In this document: one piece after another, positions 47,216 to 58,694 of the stretch
Layout of the letters: each line of letters opens with the position of its first letter
Numbering within the stretch: position 1 is the stretch's first letter
From: Gavia stellata
Lineage: Eukaryota > Chordata > Aves > Gaviiformes > Gaviidae
DNA: 64,000 bases
NCBI RefSeq assembly: GCF_030936135.1
Contig: NC_082611.1
Location: 124,001 to 188,000, forward strand
Direction: 5' to 3'
The notes under the pieces: generated by a model
Databases searched by the model: none
What the model was told of the DNA's origin: nothing
Seen by the model: the letters and a program-made list of their open reading frames with translations, nothing else
Translations under genes and position numbers: made by a program

Positions 47216-50200
47216 CTGTTAAACAAAACATTGTATCAATGATACAATAGTATAAAACTATCATGATGGCTGAAATGAGGAAACTTTATTTGACTATTTT
47301 TGTTAGTGGTTCCATCATAGAACTCCTTCACATCTAGGTCATGATCTTAAGCATACTACAGACACACAGAGAAGGATATCCTCTGTATTTTCTAACAGGG
47401 AAAACTTTCGTATATAAGCTATTACAGCTCTTTAAGCTGGTGAGATGAACAGAGGATAATGGAGAGTGGCTATCTATCTGGATTTTCAATGAATCGGTGT
47501 CACCTGTTGTGCTTAGGTGTACGTCAACAGAAAAAGAGCAAAAATAAAATTTGGATACCTATGTAAATGTATTTTTTTATTATTACTGAATAAAAACAGA
47601 TATTATACCTGAGGAAAGGCACTGTAAATGCCCGTTATAACAGTTAGCCCTTGGAGTAACTGAGTTACATATCAGGGCATACAGATGTAAGGAATGTCAA
47701 AATATTCAAATGAAAATGTGCAATATTTTAAAATAAATACAGTAAAACCCAAAATCAATATTTCATTTAGACTCAACAGTTAGCCTGCCTTTCATTTTAA
47801 GGCTTATGACAATCTAAAATTTCTCTGGACAATGTCATGAAAAAGTTCTTATCAGTATACTTCTTATTAGGTCCACTGCTTATACAGTGTTAGAAAATGG
47901 TGATTTTTACCCTTCTTCCTCTTAACTTCTTTTCTGCGCACAAAGGGGAAATTAAGGAATTTATCCCTCTGTACCTATACTTTAATGTTAAACAACTGCA
48001 CAAGCAGGAAGACAGGAGAGAAGTCTGCATAAATACTGATTTTACAGGTAGGAAAGTGACTATCCCTGTCACTGTGGTCAGTGATAGTGATCACCTTTGT
48101 AAAGAATTTTTAGATTTTATGTTGAAAATCATTATTAAAGACTGGCACAAAGCCTAAATGAGTTGAAAAGGAACAAAGGGAAATAAAAGACACACTGGCT
48201 TGTGTAAAAGTTTCCAGAAGATCCAAAAGGGATCTCCTGATCTTTGGAATTAGACTAATTCCTCCCTCATAGCCTAGTCCTAAACGTTAGGCACTGTAAG
48301 CTGTAGAAAATCTCTGGCAGAAGTACTAGACAGTTGTAAAAGTGCTAAAAGTCAGAAACTGAAAGGACTACTTGGATCATTAATACAAGATCAGTGCAGT
48401 GTTATTACGTATAGGCATTTTCTAATGTTGACTAGACTATCTGACAGACCCCACAGTCTCAGAGCTCCAGGTAATAGCTAAAGGGAGTTACTGACCTAGA
48501 AGCAGGATCCACAGAACAGTGCTCAGCAGGAAGGTGCCTAAGCTGTCCAGAACAAAATACCAGCCAAGAGATAAAGTTCACATACTACACAATGACGCCC
48601 ATGACAAAGATACCTGAGAGTTAACATAGCTTTTTGTGAAGAGTTACTAGTCTGGGTCTCAAAAGCAGCACAACTTTATTAGTACAGAGTTGTGCCCAGA
48701 CGATAATCCTTATCTTTTAGCAGTTCTGACAAAGCAGCTGGGTGTCCAACAGTCAGAGGGAGGAAGGTCTCTCTGCATCATCATTTTGGCCTGAAGGGAT
48801 ATGCCCTAGCTTTTCAAAGTTTTCCAGCAATAACCTTCTCTTGGAGACAGGTGCCTAAGCCAGTCCTTCTATACAGTACAGTAAGGAGGGGAGAGACAGC
48901 CTCCTTTTATTTGATGCCTCAAGGCTTAGAGTGGCCACAAGTGCTGTGTGAAACCCAGATTAAAAGGCGCGCTTCCATACCGGGTTTTGGATCCCCACTG
49001 CTGCACTGTGTCTTCCCGACCTTTGCCTTTTATATTGATAAGGACCTTTCATCTGCAACACTGTAGGCTGCCCATCTTGCCCTTCCACCCAACTGCTCTG
49101 GTAGTGCCTTCCAGAGTCCCTGGGGCAGTATGTTTCCTTTCTTGTTCTTATGCTCACCGTCTTGTTACGCTCACCATCCGGCACCTGCCAACGCTCAGGG
49201 CAATGTTATAGTAGGTTCTCAGGGGAAGTGACTGCCACTGGTGTGAGAATCACACTTCCTTTCTCTTCTCCTACTCCTGATTGTAGCTTTTGATTTATAT
49301 TAGAGGGACCCAATAATATCTGTGGACACAGCTCAACAATCAATTAGCACGCAGCACCATCCACTGACCAAAGTGTGTGCCAATCAACACTAATAACATG
49401 ACAAGCAGGAAGAGCCCGTAAGGAGTTTGGGACAGTCTTGATGAAAAACTATAGTTAATACAGTTAATGTGGGAAAAGTATTATGTGGGAGAGAACCAGC
49501 TGCTGCACTGGAGAGGATGCTCGTCTGCCCTGCCTGTCACTTCTTTTCTCACCCGGCTGCTGGGACAGTTTTCTCTTCCCCTTCCTTCTATCTCTATTTT
49601 CTTATGTTTCTATATTTATCTGTAAATAATTTTCACCATTATGTGCCATTAGCTATGCAAACCACTAATAAATCTTTACACATGTGAACTTGTCTCAACA
49701 TCCTTTGTGCAAAAACGCCATACACCTGTGAGAGCAAACCTCTCATCACTATGCTGCAGGATATTCTGGGAGAGATCCCTCTCACTTTCACCAAGTGAAG
49801 ATGTTCCACTTTCTTTCAAAAAATTCAAAATTCTCTCAATCATGAAAAGAGAGGCTTTAAAATCCCATCATTAGCACCATCATTATCTTTAAACAGGAAA
49901 ACAAACCGTTTTTTTTCAAGCTCTTGCAATTCCCCACATCACCCAGATGTTATTAATATTTGAAGTTATTTGCAGTGTCTGGCTCAGTATGTTGCTACAC
50001 AAGTATGACCAGCAGGAACAAAACACAACGAGGCTGACTTAAATCATACTGCTCAAATAGTAGATCAAATCTAAGCCTGCACCCTTACTAAATCTCTAAC
50101 CTGTCACGTTCTCCTCCTGTGAGGACTTAACTCATTCTGCCACACTTGTCCTCCCCTACCACAAAAAGGACTGACGTGTCTCCTTGCTGTTTATTATGTG

Positions 50201-52000
50201 GATTTTCAAAGCTTAGTTTCTGATAACTTCTGGCTCTCTCAGATTCCACCTCACATGGGGGAAAGTCAGTGGAGCGCAGGGAGTAAACACAGACAGCATC
50301 TTAAGATCATAACATATATGGGAAGCAAATGGAGAGACACCAATTTTCCTTGAATGGCAAGTCTCCCAGACAGGCAAAATCCCTGTGCTTGAGTATCCAA
50401 TAGAAAGCAATGGAAGCAACCAAAACATTCCCAGGGGGAGGTCCACCCAGAACCTAACACAGACAACAGGGTGGAGTATCAGGCTGGCAGATGTCCCCTA
50501 ATGTTAAGGTCCCGCCTTCTCCCTACTACCACTTGAGTAATTTCCCTTCACTGCTGCCCATTCCCTATTTATTCCTCTCCAAATATGCCTCCTTTGACAT
50601 TTTGCTCATCTAATTTCTCTATTCTCTTTAAAAAGTTTTGGTTTTGTTTTTGTTTTTTTGAATTTCAGGATTACTTCAAACACCCTGCAGCTTCTATGTT
50701 CTCAGATTATGCTTCTTTCTTTTTTTTACCAGAACAAAACCAGAGAACTCAACCAATCTCCCTTGACTCTGACAAGAGTAGACTGCAACAATGTACCTTC
50801 TTCCACTCCATCATTCATCAGTTTTCAACCTATTGTCCAGCCTCAACGCTAAATACTAGTTCTATCTGACTGGTATGCTTATTCCCAACTCCCCTGCACC
50901 CTTCTCTTCCCCAGCTCTTGGGGACTATTACCCAGGAAGCAGACAGAGAGGGCTTGGAGCTCCGCGTGAGATCAAGATAAAGGGCCACAGAAAGGGCTAC
51001 AGTACCCACTGTCTGATAAAGCTTCCTCAGTCCTTGCTAATGTAACTCTCCTGGATTTCCCCTAATCCTTTATCCAAACCCATTCATTCCCTTTGCCCAT
51101 AATCACCTAGTCCCTTCCCTTGCTGCAGCTCTTTTTCTATCCCCTTTTTTTACGATTCTTCAATCCACCGCTTCCTACAAGAACACTATGTATTTATTTT
51201 CTGTTCTACAATAATGTCTTAATTTTCTGCCCTATTCAGAATGTGCAGCACTTTATTTTCAACGACATCCTGTATATCCATGAAGCAGAATTCTGGAAAA
51301 AGAATTTTTATATATATGAAATTATTTTAAGGGAAAAAAAAAAATATATATGCAGTTACCATAAAGTACACTAACTTATACATACATGAGACGTGTATTT
51401 GATGATTCATATTCTGTTAACAAACATAGCATACTGAAAACTGTTTTAGAAAAACATCCATAGACAGCAGAAGCATATTCTAACACAGGAATCAAGAATC
51501 TCTTATGCTCAATAATATAATCACACTGGGACATTGAAACATACCATACCACTGTTTAAATGACTTTGCAACACTTGTTCAGTATATTGTGATTTAAAAA
51601 TTATACTGAATTAGCACCATATCTAGTATACAGAAATTAGACCACGGTTTTTATTATTGTATGAGTAACTCGTTACAGTCAACTAGCCTCTACTTATTCC
51701 AGAAGCAATGTTTATCTTGACAAGAATGTGATTTCATTCCATAGTATATCTTAAAATATTAACCATAAGCTGATGAAATTGTATTACTTGCATAGAATAA
51801 AAACTAAAATTCTGCTCATTCTGATTCTGAAATATAAAAGTAATTTAGAATTTATTTTCTGTTCTAATACACAGATCATGAAACAAACCTTTAAGGAAAG
51901 CAAGCTATACACTTGCGAGACTGCAGAAAAAGATCCATCAATTAATAGTCTGCATAGATTTCTTTCCTAAAAAAATTTAAAAAGCGAATGCCTAACTTAC
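47216..52000 (-). other. UNKL intron
   Basis: 4.8 kb AT-rich intron. A possible LTR-like segment lies at about 49,460-49,710. Nothing else recognised. Confidence 0.65.
49460..49710 (+). mobile_element. Possible LTR remnant
   Basis: A CT-rich stretch followed by 'CTAATAAATC' and 'GTGAACTTGTCTCAACATCC' resembles the polyadenylation and U5 part of avian ERVL-type LTRs. No boundaries found. Low confidence. Confidence 0.25.
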
Positions 52001-52085
52001 CATGCCGAAGTGCTGACTCACTGTCTGCAGTCTCCTGGTCGCTGCTACACATCGATTCAAACACAGAAAGCTTCAAGTACACCAG
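52001..52085 (-). CDS. UNKL: UNKL alternative exon (mutually exclusive or alternative first)
   Basis: A strong donor, CATG/GTAAGT, ends a frame that joins in phase 1 to the SALDLHL exon. If it starts after the acceptor-like GTGATTAG it is phase 0 in, 1 out with 28 codons, the same phases as the 53.2 kb exon. It could therefore replace that exon. It also contains ATG at 52,050-52,052 giving 'MCSSDQETADSESALRH', with an in-frame TAG just before the putative acceptor, so it could instead be an alternative first exon of a short isoform lacking the CCCH fingers. The acceptor is weak, which slightly favours the first-exon reading. Confidence 0.45.
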
Positions 52086-53206
52086 CTAATCACAGCAACT
52101 CCCTGATCATGTGACTTACACCACAGAATGTGAAATACAGCATCTTTCAAATCACAACATTCCCTGCCACAGCCTCCTGAATAAACCACATTTAGTGTAA
52201 AAGTGCCACAAATTTCAACAAGTTTGTGGATAACACTAAATTAAGGGGGGCAGATGATACACTCAATGGCAGGACTGCCATTTAGAGGGATCTCAAAAGG
52301 CTGAAGAACGGGACTGATGGAAACCTCATGAAGTTCAACAAAGGCAAATACAATAATGCTGCACCTGGGACAGAATAATCCCTTGCGACAGTACAGGCTG
52401 GGGGCCAACTGATCAGAAAGCACCATTGCAGAAAAAGATCTAGGAATTCTGATGAACGACACATTCAGCATGTTCTGTGGCAATAAAAGCTAACAATAAA
52501 AGCTACTGGCCTGCACTAGTAAAGGTGCAGCCAGCGGTTTGGGGGAAGTGATTATTCCTCTCTATCCAGCACCTGTGAGACCATAGCAGCAGTACCATGA
52601 CCAGTTCTGAAGTTCACAGTGTCTAATTATTATTGAAATAATTATCTTCTTCTATCATTTTCCACATAAACAGCCTAGCTGGTTGGAAGCAGGGAAAGGC
52701 TCTGGGCTAATGACAGAAATTTTGGAAGTGAGTATTTCCCAGAATCTCTCTTGTGCACCAAGAAACCAAGGGCTCCTCCTTTTTGTGTACTTTCAGATCT
52801 GGTACACGTAGTGTGAACAAAAGATTTTGTACTTGAACATACTGTCATCAGCCCACCAACAGAAGTTGAGGAGACAGTAGTTCTACTTCTAGCAACACAG
52901 TGAGTTGCATTACAAAGGTTTTACACACTTTTTTAAATTGCTGCCCAATAGCAATGCCAAAATTCCAGTTTAAATGTCCCGTTCACTCATTCTTATGCTC
53001 ACATTGGAGATCTTGTGAAAAATAATAATTTTGAGTGAAAACATTTAAATTAAATTTCAGATATTGCTTTTAATTACATATAATAAAGCAGGTGTGTACA
53101 ACATCACTGTCTTTATCAATAAGCTCTTTGAACCTACGCTGAAACAAGAAGAACTTGAATAATGCAACAAAACATGTACAACCATAGATTAAATGTTAAG
53201 ACTTAC
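52086..53206 (-). other. UNKL intron segment
   Basis: Holds a CR1 fragment (52,190-52,640). The rest is AT-rich without recognised features. Confidence 0.65.
52190..52640 (+). mobile_element. CR1 LINE fragment (lacks the extreme 3' end)
   Basis: Plus-strand CR1 sequence with 'GATAACACTAAATTA', 'CATGAAGTTCAACAAAGGCAAA', 'TGCACCTGGGACAGAATAA' and 'AGATCTAGGAATTCTGATG' landmarks, ending near 'ACCATGACCAGTTCTG'. Diverged. The 3' tail is missing. Confidence 0.85.
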
Positions 53207-53372
53207 CTATTACCGATTCAACTGTGTTACTGCCAGAATAGAATGGAAGAGCTTTGGCACTGATAGCAGAAACAGTTGTAGGAGATGAACTATCTGATCC
53301 AACACTGGAGGCCAGACTGGAAGTTATGCTTGAAGCAAGTGGGTTAACAGCTGAAAAAACACTGAGATGGTT
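53207..53372 (-). CDS. UNKL: UNKL exon, 55 codons ('NHLSVFSAVNPLASS')
   Basis: Phase 0 in, 1 out. Acceptor TTTTTTTAACAG, donor ATAG/GTAAGT. It encodes 'NHLSVFSAVNPLASS', Ser-rich 'SSLASSVGSDSSSPTT' and the family phrase 'LPFYSGSNTVESVI' that precedes SALDLHL in the full-length protein. Joins in frame to the exons at 58.6 and 47.1 kb. Confidence 0.93.
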
Positions 53373-54269
53373 CTGTTAAAAAAACCCAAACAATGTATGT
53401 ATACACACACAAACACACTTACACAGATGTATGTACAAACATATAAAATAAACAGAATATATTTTTAAAAGTAGTCACTTTAATTCAAACAGAAAGAAAT
53501 CCATAAGAACCCTCTGAATGAATAGATTAGGATAGTTTTTCCTTATCGTTTACCAGCAAGTGCATTTCTCCAATGTCACTGGACATCACTACCATAAGAG
53601 AGAATTCTGCTTTCAGAAAAAAGTTATCTAAATACTTGCAAATAAGCTCTACAAACATAATTAGTTAGCTGAAGTCTAATGCTCCTTTTCAAAAGGAAAA
53701 TATCTACTGAGGAATTGTACCATTTTATTATGCATTCGTAATTATATTCTATATAATTTTTTTGATCTGCAAATTTTCTCATTTAATCTAAATGCAATTG
53801 GTGCATAAACTGATCTTCAGTTTAGATAGCTGGGAAACATGACTGCACTGCACACATGTATCACATTATGTAATGATCTGTACCTGTGCTACTTCTTTCT
53901 AGCTGAACCTTTTTTTCATACAAATCACACATTTAAATTATAAAATGTAAGAAACAAAATGTAACCATGTAACATTCTAAACTGGAAAATAACTTCACAA
54001 AGTCTACAGGGACTTGGTGCAGCGTTTCCAGTATATTAATTCTTTTTATTGTTTATTTATTCCCTTTAATCTTTTAGTTAATAAAAACAACATTTAACTG
54101 TGACTGAATCAATCCACACATCCTCTTATTGCCTTCTGTGTGACTAGCAGTGATTGTGCAGTAGCTACTCTCCTGATATCTACCAATACCACAAAATTTC
54201 TATTTCAAAGCTAGATATAGTGCAAGATTGAGGCTGATAATAACCATGAAATTTATATTTTTTTTCTTT

Positions 54270-54483
54270 AAAAATGCGCACAAACTGAAATACAGAAAGT
54301 TTCACTTAGACGCAAAAATATTTTTACTGCAATGGTGGCCAAACACTAGAACATGTTGCCCAAAGAGGCTGTGGATTCTTCATTTTTGGAGATATTCAAA
54401 ACACTACTAGACACAGCACTGAGCAACCTGCTGTAGCTGACCCCACTTTGACAAGGGGACAGATGGACTACAGAACTCCAGAG
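54270..54483 (+). mobile_element. CR1 LINE fragment
   Basis: Plus-strand CR1 3' region with 'ACTGAAATACAGAAAGTTTC', 'ATGTTGCCCAAAGAGGCTGTGG' and 'GAGATATTCAAAACACTAC'. It abuts a CR1 in the opposite orientation at 54,484. Confidence 0.85.
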
Positions 54484-55275
54484 AATCATAGAATGGTTTG
54501 GGTTGGAAGGGACCTTTAAAGATCATCTAGTCCAACCCCCCTGCCATGGGCAGGGACATCTTTCACTACATGAAGTGCTTGAAATGATGCTCAAAGCCCC
54601 ACCCAACCGGACCATGAACACTTCCAGGGATGGAGCATCCACAACTTCTCTGGGCAACCTGTTCCAGTGTCACACCACCCTCATAGTAAAGCATTTCATC
54701 ATTATATCCAACCTAAATCTACTCTCTTTCAGTTTAAAAACATTGCCCCTTGTCCTGTCACTACGGGCCCTGGTAAAAAGTCTTTCGCCGTCTTTCTTAT
54801 AAACCCCTTTTAAGTATCGGAAGGCCACAATAACACCTCCCTGGAGCCTTCTCTTCTCCAGGCCAAACAACCCCAACTCTCTCAGCCTTTCTTCATAGCA
54901 GAGGTGTGTTCCAGCCCTCAGACCATTTTTGTGGTCCTCCTCTGGACCCACTCTAACAGTCCATGTCTGTCTTATACTGAGAACCCCAGAGCTGGACGTA
55001 GTGCTTTCAGGTGGGGTCTCACGAGAGTGGAGTAGAGGGGGAGAATCACTTCCTTCGACCTGCTGGCCGCGCTTCTTTTGATGCAGCCCCGGATAATTGG
55101 CTTTCTGGGCTGCAAGTGTACATTGCTGGCTCACATCCTATTTTTCACCCGCCAGTATCCCCAAGTCCTTCTCTGCAGTGCTGGTCTCAGTCCATTCATC
55201 ACCCAGTCTGTACTGATACTGGGGACTGTCCCGACCCTGGTGCAGGACCTTGTGCTTGGACTTGTTGAACTTCAA
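54484..55275 (-). mobile_element. CR1 LINE, 3' portion
   Basis: Starts with the reverse-complement CR1 tail 'GAATCATAGAATGGTTTGGG' and continues through 'CATCTAGTCCAACCCCCCTG', 'GGGCAACCTGTTCCAGTG', 'CCTTCTCTTCTCCAGGCC' and 'GTGCAGGACCTTGTGCTTGG'. Well preserved and therefore relatively young. The 155-codon minus-strand frame is part of the CR1 3' region. Confidence 0.94.
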
Positions 55276-55312
55276 CAGAGGTCCCTCCCAAGCTCAACTA
55301 TTCTTTGATTCT
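55276..55312 (+). mobile_element. Short CR1 3' tail, plus orientation
   Basis: 'GGTCCCTCCCAAGCTCAACT' followed by 'ATTCTTTGATTCTATA' is the characteristic CR1 3' terminus in the plus orientation, joined to the end of the minus-strand copy. Confidence 0.65.
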
Positions 55313-56164
55313 ATAATACGCTTTTTCAAACTTTGTTCCAATATTGTAATTTACACTGAATTCACAACGCATTCTCTAATATCCCAATGCAACATATTAA
55401 ATGGAACATTTCTTTGCTGCTTTCTGTTTTCATAAATGTTTGAGCAAAAAAAAATAAGTAATCTCTGAACTGGCAATATATATTAAACCATAAAGAACAG
55501 TTGTATAATTAAAAAAGTAAAATGAAGAAATGACAAGGCATAGAACTCTTAGGCTATTAGCCTGATCACGATCCCTGTCATTGGAGAAATATGGTATCAA
55601 AGTCAACACAAGTAGGAGGGGCAATACAGGCTTTTCATATTACTGAAAACTTATTGGACTCAAAATATATCCCCTTTTGGCCTGCCCCAACTTAAGCTGA
55701 GGCCTCTCGGTGAGAGGGAAGTGAAGAAATTTCACACACCCCCACAAAGCTGAGGGATTTCTTCAGAGAGTTCTCTTTCTCCCCAGCATAAACACCTACA
55801 CCTACTAGACTATTTAGTCTCATTTTCCTCCCTAACATATTTACAAACAGCAAGCTTCTTGTCCCACCCTGTACCTACAGACAGATGCACGTGTGCAGAT
55901 CAAAGATTCCTTTCCTTCTTCTGTTTTGACAGACCAAGACTGACCCTATCTGTGACTTCAAAACCCCATTCTAGGGGATATCTAAACAGAACGGAGAGAT
56001 AAAATAAACAGAAATGAGATAGGATAGAAAGGTTATTAAAAAAAGATGTCAACAGCTTTGTGATTACATAGCAGAACTTCCTACATTCTGCACTATTTAA
56101 ATGGAGATTAAATAACAGTTTTTTTAAAAAGAAGAGAATTAAAACAACTTGCTAAGTATTCTTA

Positions 56165-57080
56165 GGTTCACCAGATAATAGGAAAATGCAGGTTGGAAGG
56201 AACTTCAGGAGGTCATGTAGTCCAACCTCCTGATCAGAGCTAGGTCAGCTATGAAGTCAGATCAGGTTACTCAGTGTTTTAGCCAGTCTGGTCTTGAAAA
56301 CCTCCAAGGATGAAGACTGCACAACGGCACTCAGCAACCACTGCTTGACTCTCCCCATGGGGAAAAAATTTTGCCTTATACCCAGTCTCAGCTTCTTGTT
56401 TCAATTTATGCCTGTTGTCTCTTGTCCACCCACCGTGCACCACTGCGAACAGGCTGGCTCCATCTTCTTGATGACCTCCTCATAGGTATCGGAAGGCTGG
56501 TACTAGGTCCTCCTGAAGCCTTCTCTTCTCCAGACTACACAAGCTCTGCTTCATCAACCTCTCCTCGCAGTCCCCTGACCATCTTGGTAGCCATGTGCTA
56601 AGCTTGCACTAGTTTACTGATGTAATCCCAGTACTGTGAGCTCAGAACCAGACTCAGTATTCTAGATGTCGTCTAACAAGTGCTAAGCTGAAGGGTAACC
56701 CCTTCTGTTGATCTACTTCATGCTCCTGATAATACAACTTGGGATAATGTTGGGTCTTCTTTGCTGCCAGAGCACACTGTTGGCTCACATTCAGCTTGCT
56801 GTCTACAAAGACCGTCAGGTCCTTTTCTCGAGAGCTGCTTCCTAGACAGTTAGTTCTTGTTCTCAGCCTATATTGTTGCAAGAGGTTCTTGCTTCCCAGG
56901 TGCAGGACTTTGCACTTGTCCTTAATGAATTTCATAAAGATCTTGTTAGCCTATTCCTCTAGTATGTCTACGTCTCTCTGAACGGCAGCCCAGCCCTGTT
57001 GACTGGTCCCGCCAATTTCATGTCATCTGCAAACTTGATTCCCCCACCAGGTCCTTGATAAAGATGTTAAACTGGGTATG
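56165..57080 (-). mobile_element. CR1 LINE, 3' portion
   Basis: Reverse-complement CR1 from 'GGTTGGAAGGAACTTCAGG' and 'CATGTAGTCCAACCTCCTGA' to 'CTTCTCTTCTCCAGACTAC', 'GCAGGACTTTGCACTTGTCC' and 'CTTGATTCCCCCACCAGGTCC'. More diverged than the 54.5 kb copy. Confidence 0.92.
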
Positions 57081-57769
57081 TCCTATTTATTCTGTTACAA
57101 ACATTAATAGTGGTAGAAAGTAATGAAAAAACCACTTTTTAAGGCAAATCACAAAAAATTTAACACAGTTTCCAAGGATGCCACTCTCACTAATTTATAG
57201 ACATGTAGGGGAAAAAACCCAATGTAAACTGGTTCATGTGCTATCACTTCTATACAGAACTCATAGGATCCACCTCTAACTATTTTGTTTTCTCTCCTTA
57301 TTTATTCTGCACCCCTCCTCCTGCTTTTTAAATGTAAGATACATTTTAATCCTCCACTTTAGATTATACACTCTGGTGTGGCTGCATGCATGTCAAATGG
57401 TAAAACTTCTGTTCTCATTTATCTTTATCAGTGTCATTAACAAAGCATCAGGATTCTTGTTCTAGCAGTGCACAGCTGGCAGAGTTTTAAGCTCCTTTGC
57501 ATATATAGAATGACCTCTAACACCTGATGGATTTACTTCATGACAGGTCAATGCTATGCCCTCTTCCCTGTCACTTTAACTATTTTTCTAGTTTTGAGCA
57601 TCTGATGCTTGAACAACTGTATCATCATCTTCCTTCTAGCCTTCCTTAAATTTTATCAATCCATCCCCAAATCAAGTTAATTCAAAATTTCCCTGTGAAA
57701 ACTCTGCCATGGACTTGCTATAATCAAAAGCATCCTCAAATGGCCTCATATTCTTCTCATCCCTTTTAA

Positions 57770-58316
57770 TCGCTGCAGCACACATCTACTGTACATTGTA
57801 CATGAGTACTGCGTTCATCTCTGGGGCCCCCAACATAAGAGGGACGTGGACCTGTTGGAGTGAGTCCAGAGGAAGGCTACAAAGATGATCAGAGGGCTGG
57901 AGCACCTCTCCTATGAAGACAGGCTGAAAGACTTGGGGTTGTTCAACCTGGAGAAGAGAAGGCTCCGGGGAGATCTTATAGCAGCCTTTCAGTACCTGAA
58001 AGCAGCCTACAAGAAAGCTGGAGAGGGAATTTTTGCAAGGGCAGTAGTGATAGGGCAAGGGGTAATGGTTTTAAACTGAAAGAGGGCAGATTTAGATTAG
58101 ATATTAGGAAGAAATTCTTCACCATGAGGGTAGTGAGGCACTGGAACAGGTTGCCCAGAGAAGTTGTGGATGCCCCCCTGGAAATGTTCAAGGCCAGGCT
58201 GGACGGGACTTTGAGCAACCTGATCTAGTGGAAGGTGTCCCTGCCCACGGCAGGGGGGGTTGGAACTTGATGATCTTTAAGGTCCCTTCCAACCCAAACA
58301 ATTCTATGATTCTACA
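57770..58316 (+). mobile_element. CR1 LINE, 3' portion with intact tail
   Basis: Plus-strand CR1 from 'TGCGTTCATCTCTGGGGCCC' through 'ACAAAGATGATCAGAGGGCT', 'CTGGAGAAGAGAAGGCTCCG' and 'GAAATTCTTCACCATGAGGG' to the tail 'CAATTCTATGATTCTA'. A well-preserved copy. Confidence 0.95.
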
Positions 58317-58317
58317 A

Positions 58318-58545
58318 TGATTTTCACAGAACCTAGAGCTGGCTGCCCAGGACCATGTCCAGACAGCTTTTGCACACCTCCAAGGACAGAGATTCCACAA
58401 CCTCTCTGGGCAACCTGTTCCAATGCTCTGTCTCACATGCACAGTAACAAAGTATTTCCATATGTTTAGATGTAACCTCCTGTGTTTCAGTTTGTGCCTG
58501 TTGCCTCTTGTCCTGTCACTGGGCACAAATTTCCCTTAGACTATG
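58318..58545 (-). mobile_element. CR1 LINE, 3' fragment
   Basis: Reverse-complement CR1 immediately next to the preceding copy: 'CAACCTCTCTGGGCAACCTG', 'AGTTTGTGCCTGTTGCCTCT', 'TGTCCTGTCACTGGGCAC'. The two copies meet with their 3' tails facing each other. Confidence 0.88.
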
Positions 58546-58631
58546 TTGTAAAGTGCCACATAACTTTGATACTGCATTAATAAATTATCAAAAAGAGCAA
58601 AATATTTACAGCATTTAGCTTGTGGCAATAC

Positions 58632-58694
58632 CTGCTTGTTGTCTTGTTCATTTATTTTCTGCTGATTCTCAGATGGGAAGCTTCGATGCTTTGC
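58632..58694 (-). CDS. UNKL: UNKL exon, 21 codons ('AKHRSFPSENQQK')
   Basis: Phase 0 at both ends. Acceptor TTCTTCTTTCAG, donor CAG/GTATTG. It encodes 'AKHRSFPSENQQKINEQDNK', a basic/polar linker. The following exon begins 'NHL', as expected from the family's '...DSKQ-NHL' wording. A short exon, supported by exact phase fit. Confidence 0.9.

Larger units (their letters stand above)
53373..58631 (-). other. UNKL intron rich in CR1
   Basis: 5.3 kb intron with at least five CR1 fragments in both orientations (54.27-58.55 kb), listed separately. Confidence 0.75.

Noticed and set aside
54503-55308. Open frames at 54.5-55.3 kb and 56.3-57.0 kb
   Set aside because: They lie wholly inside CR1 3' fragments and are remnants of the element, not host genes.
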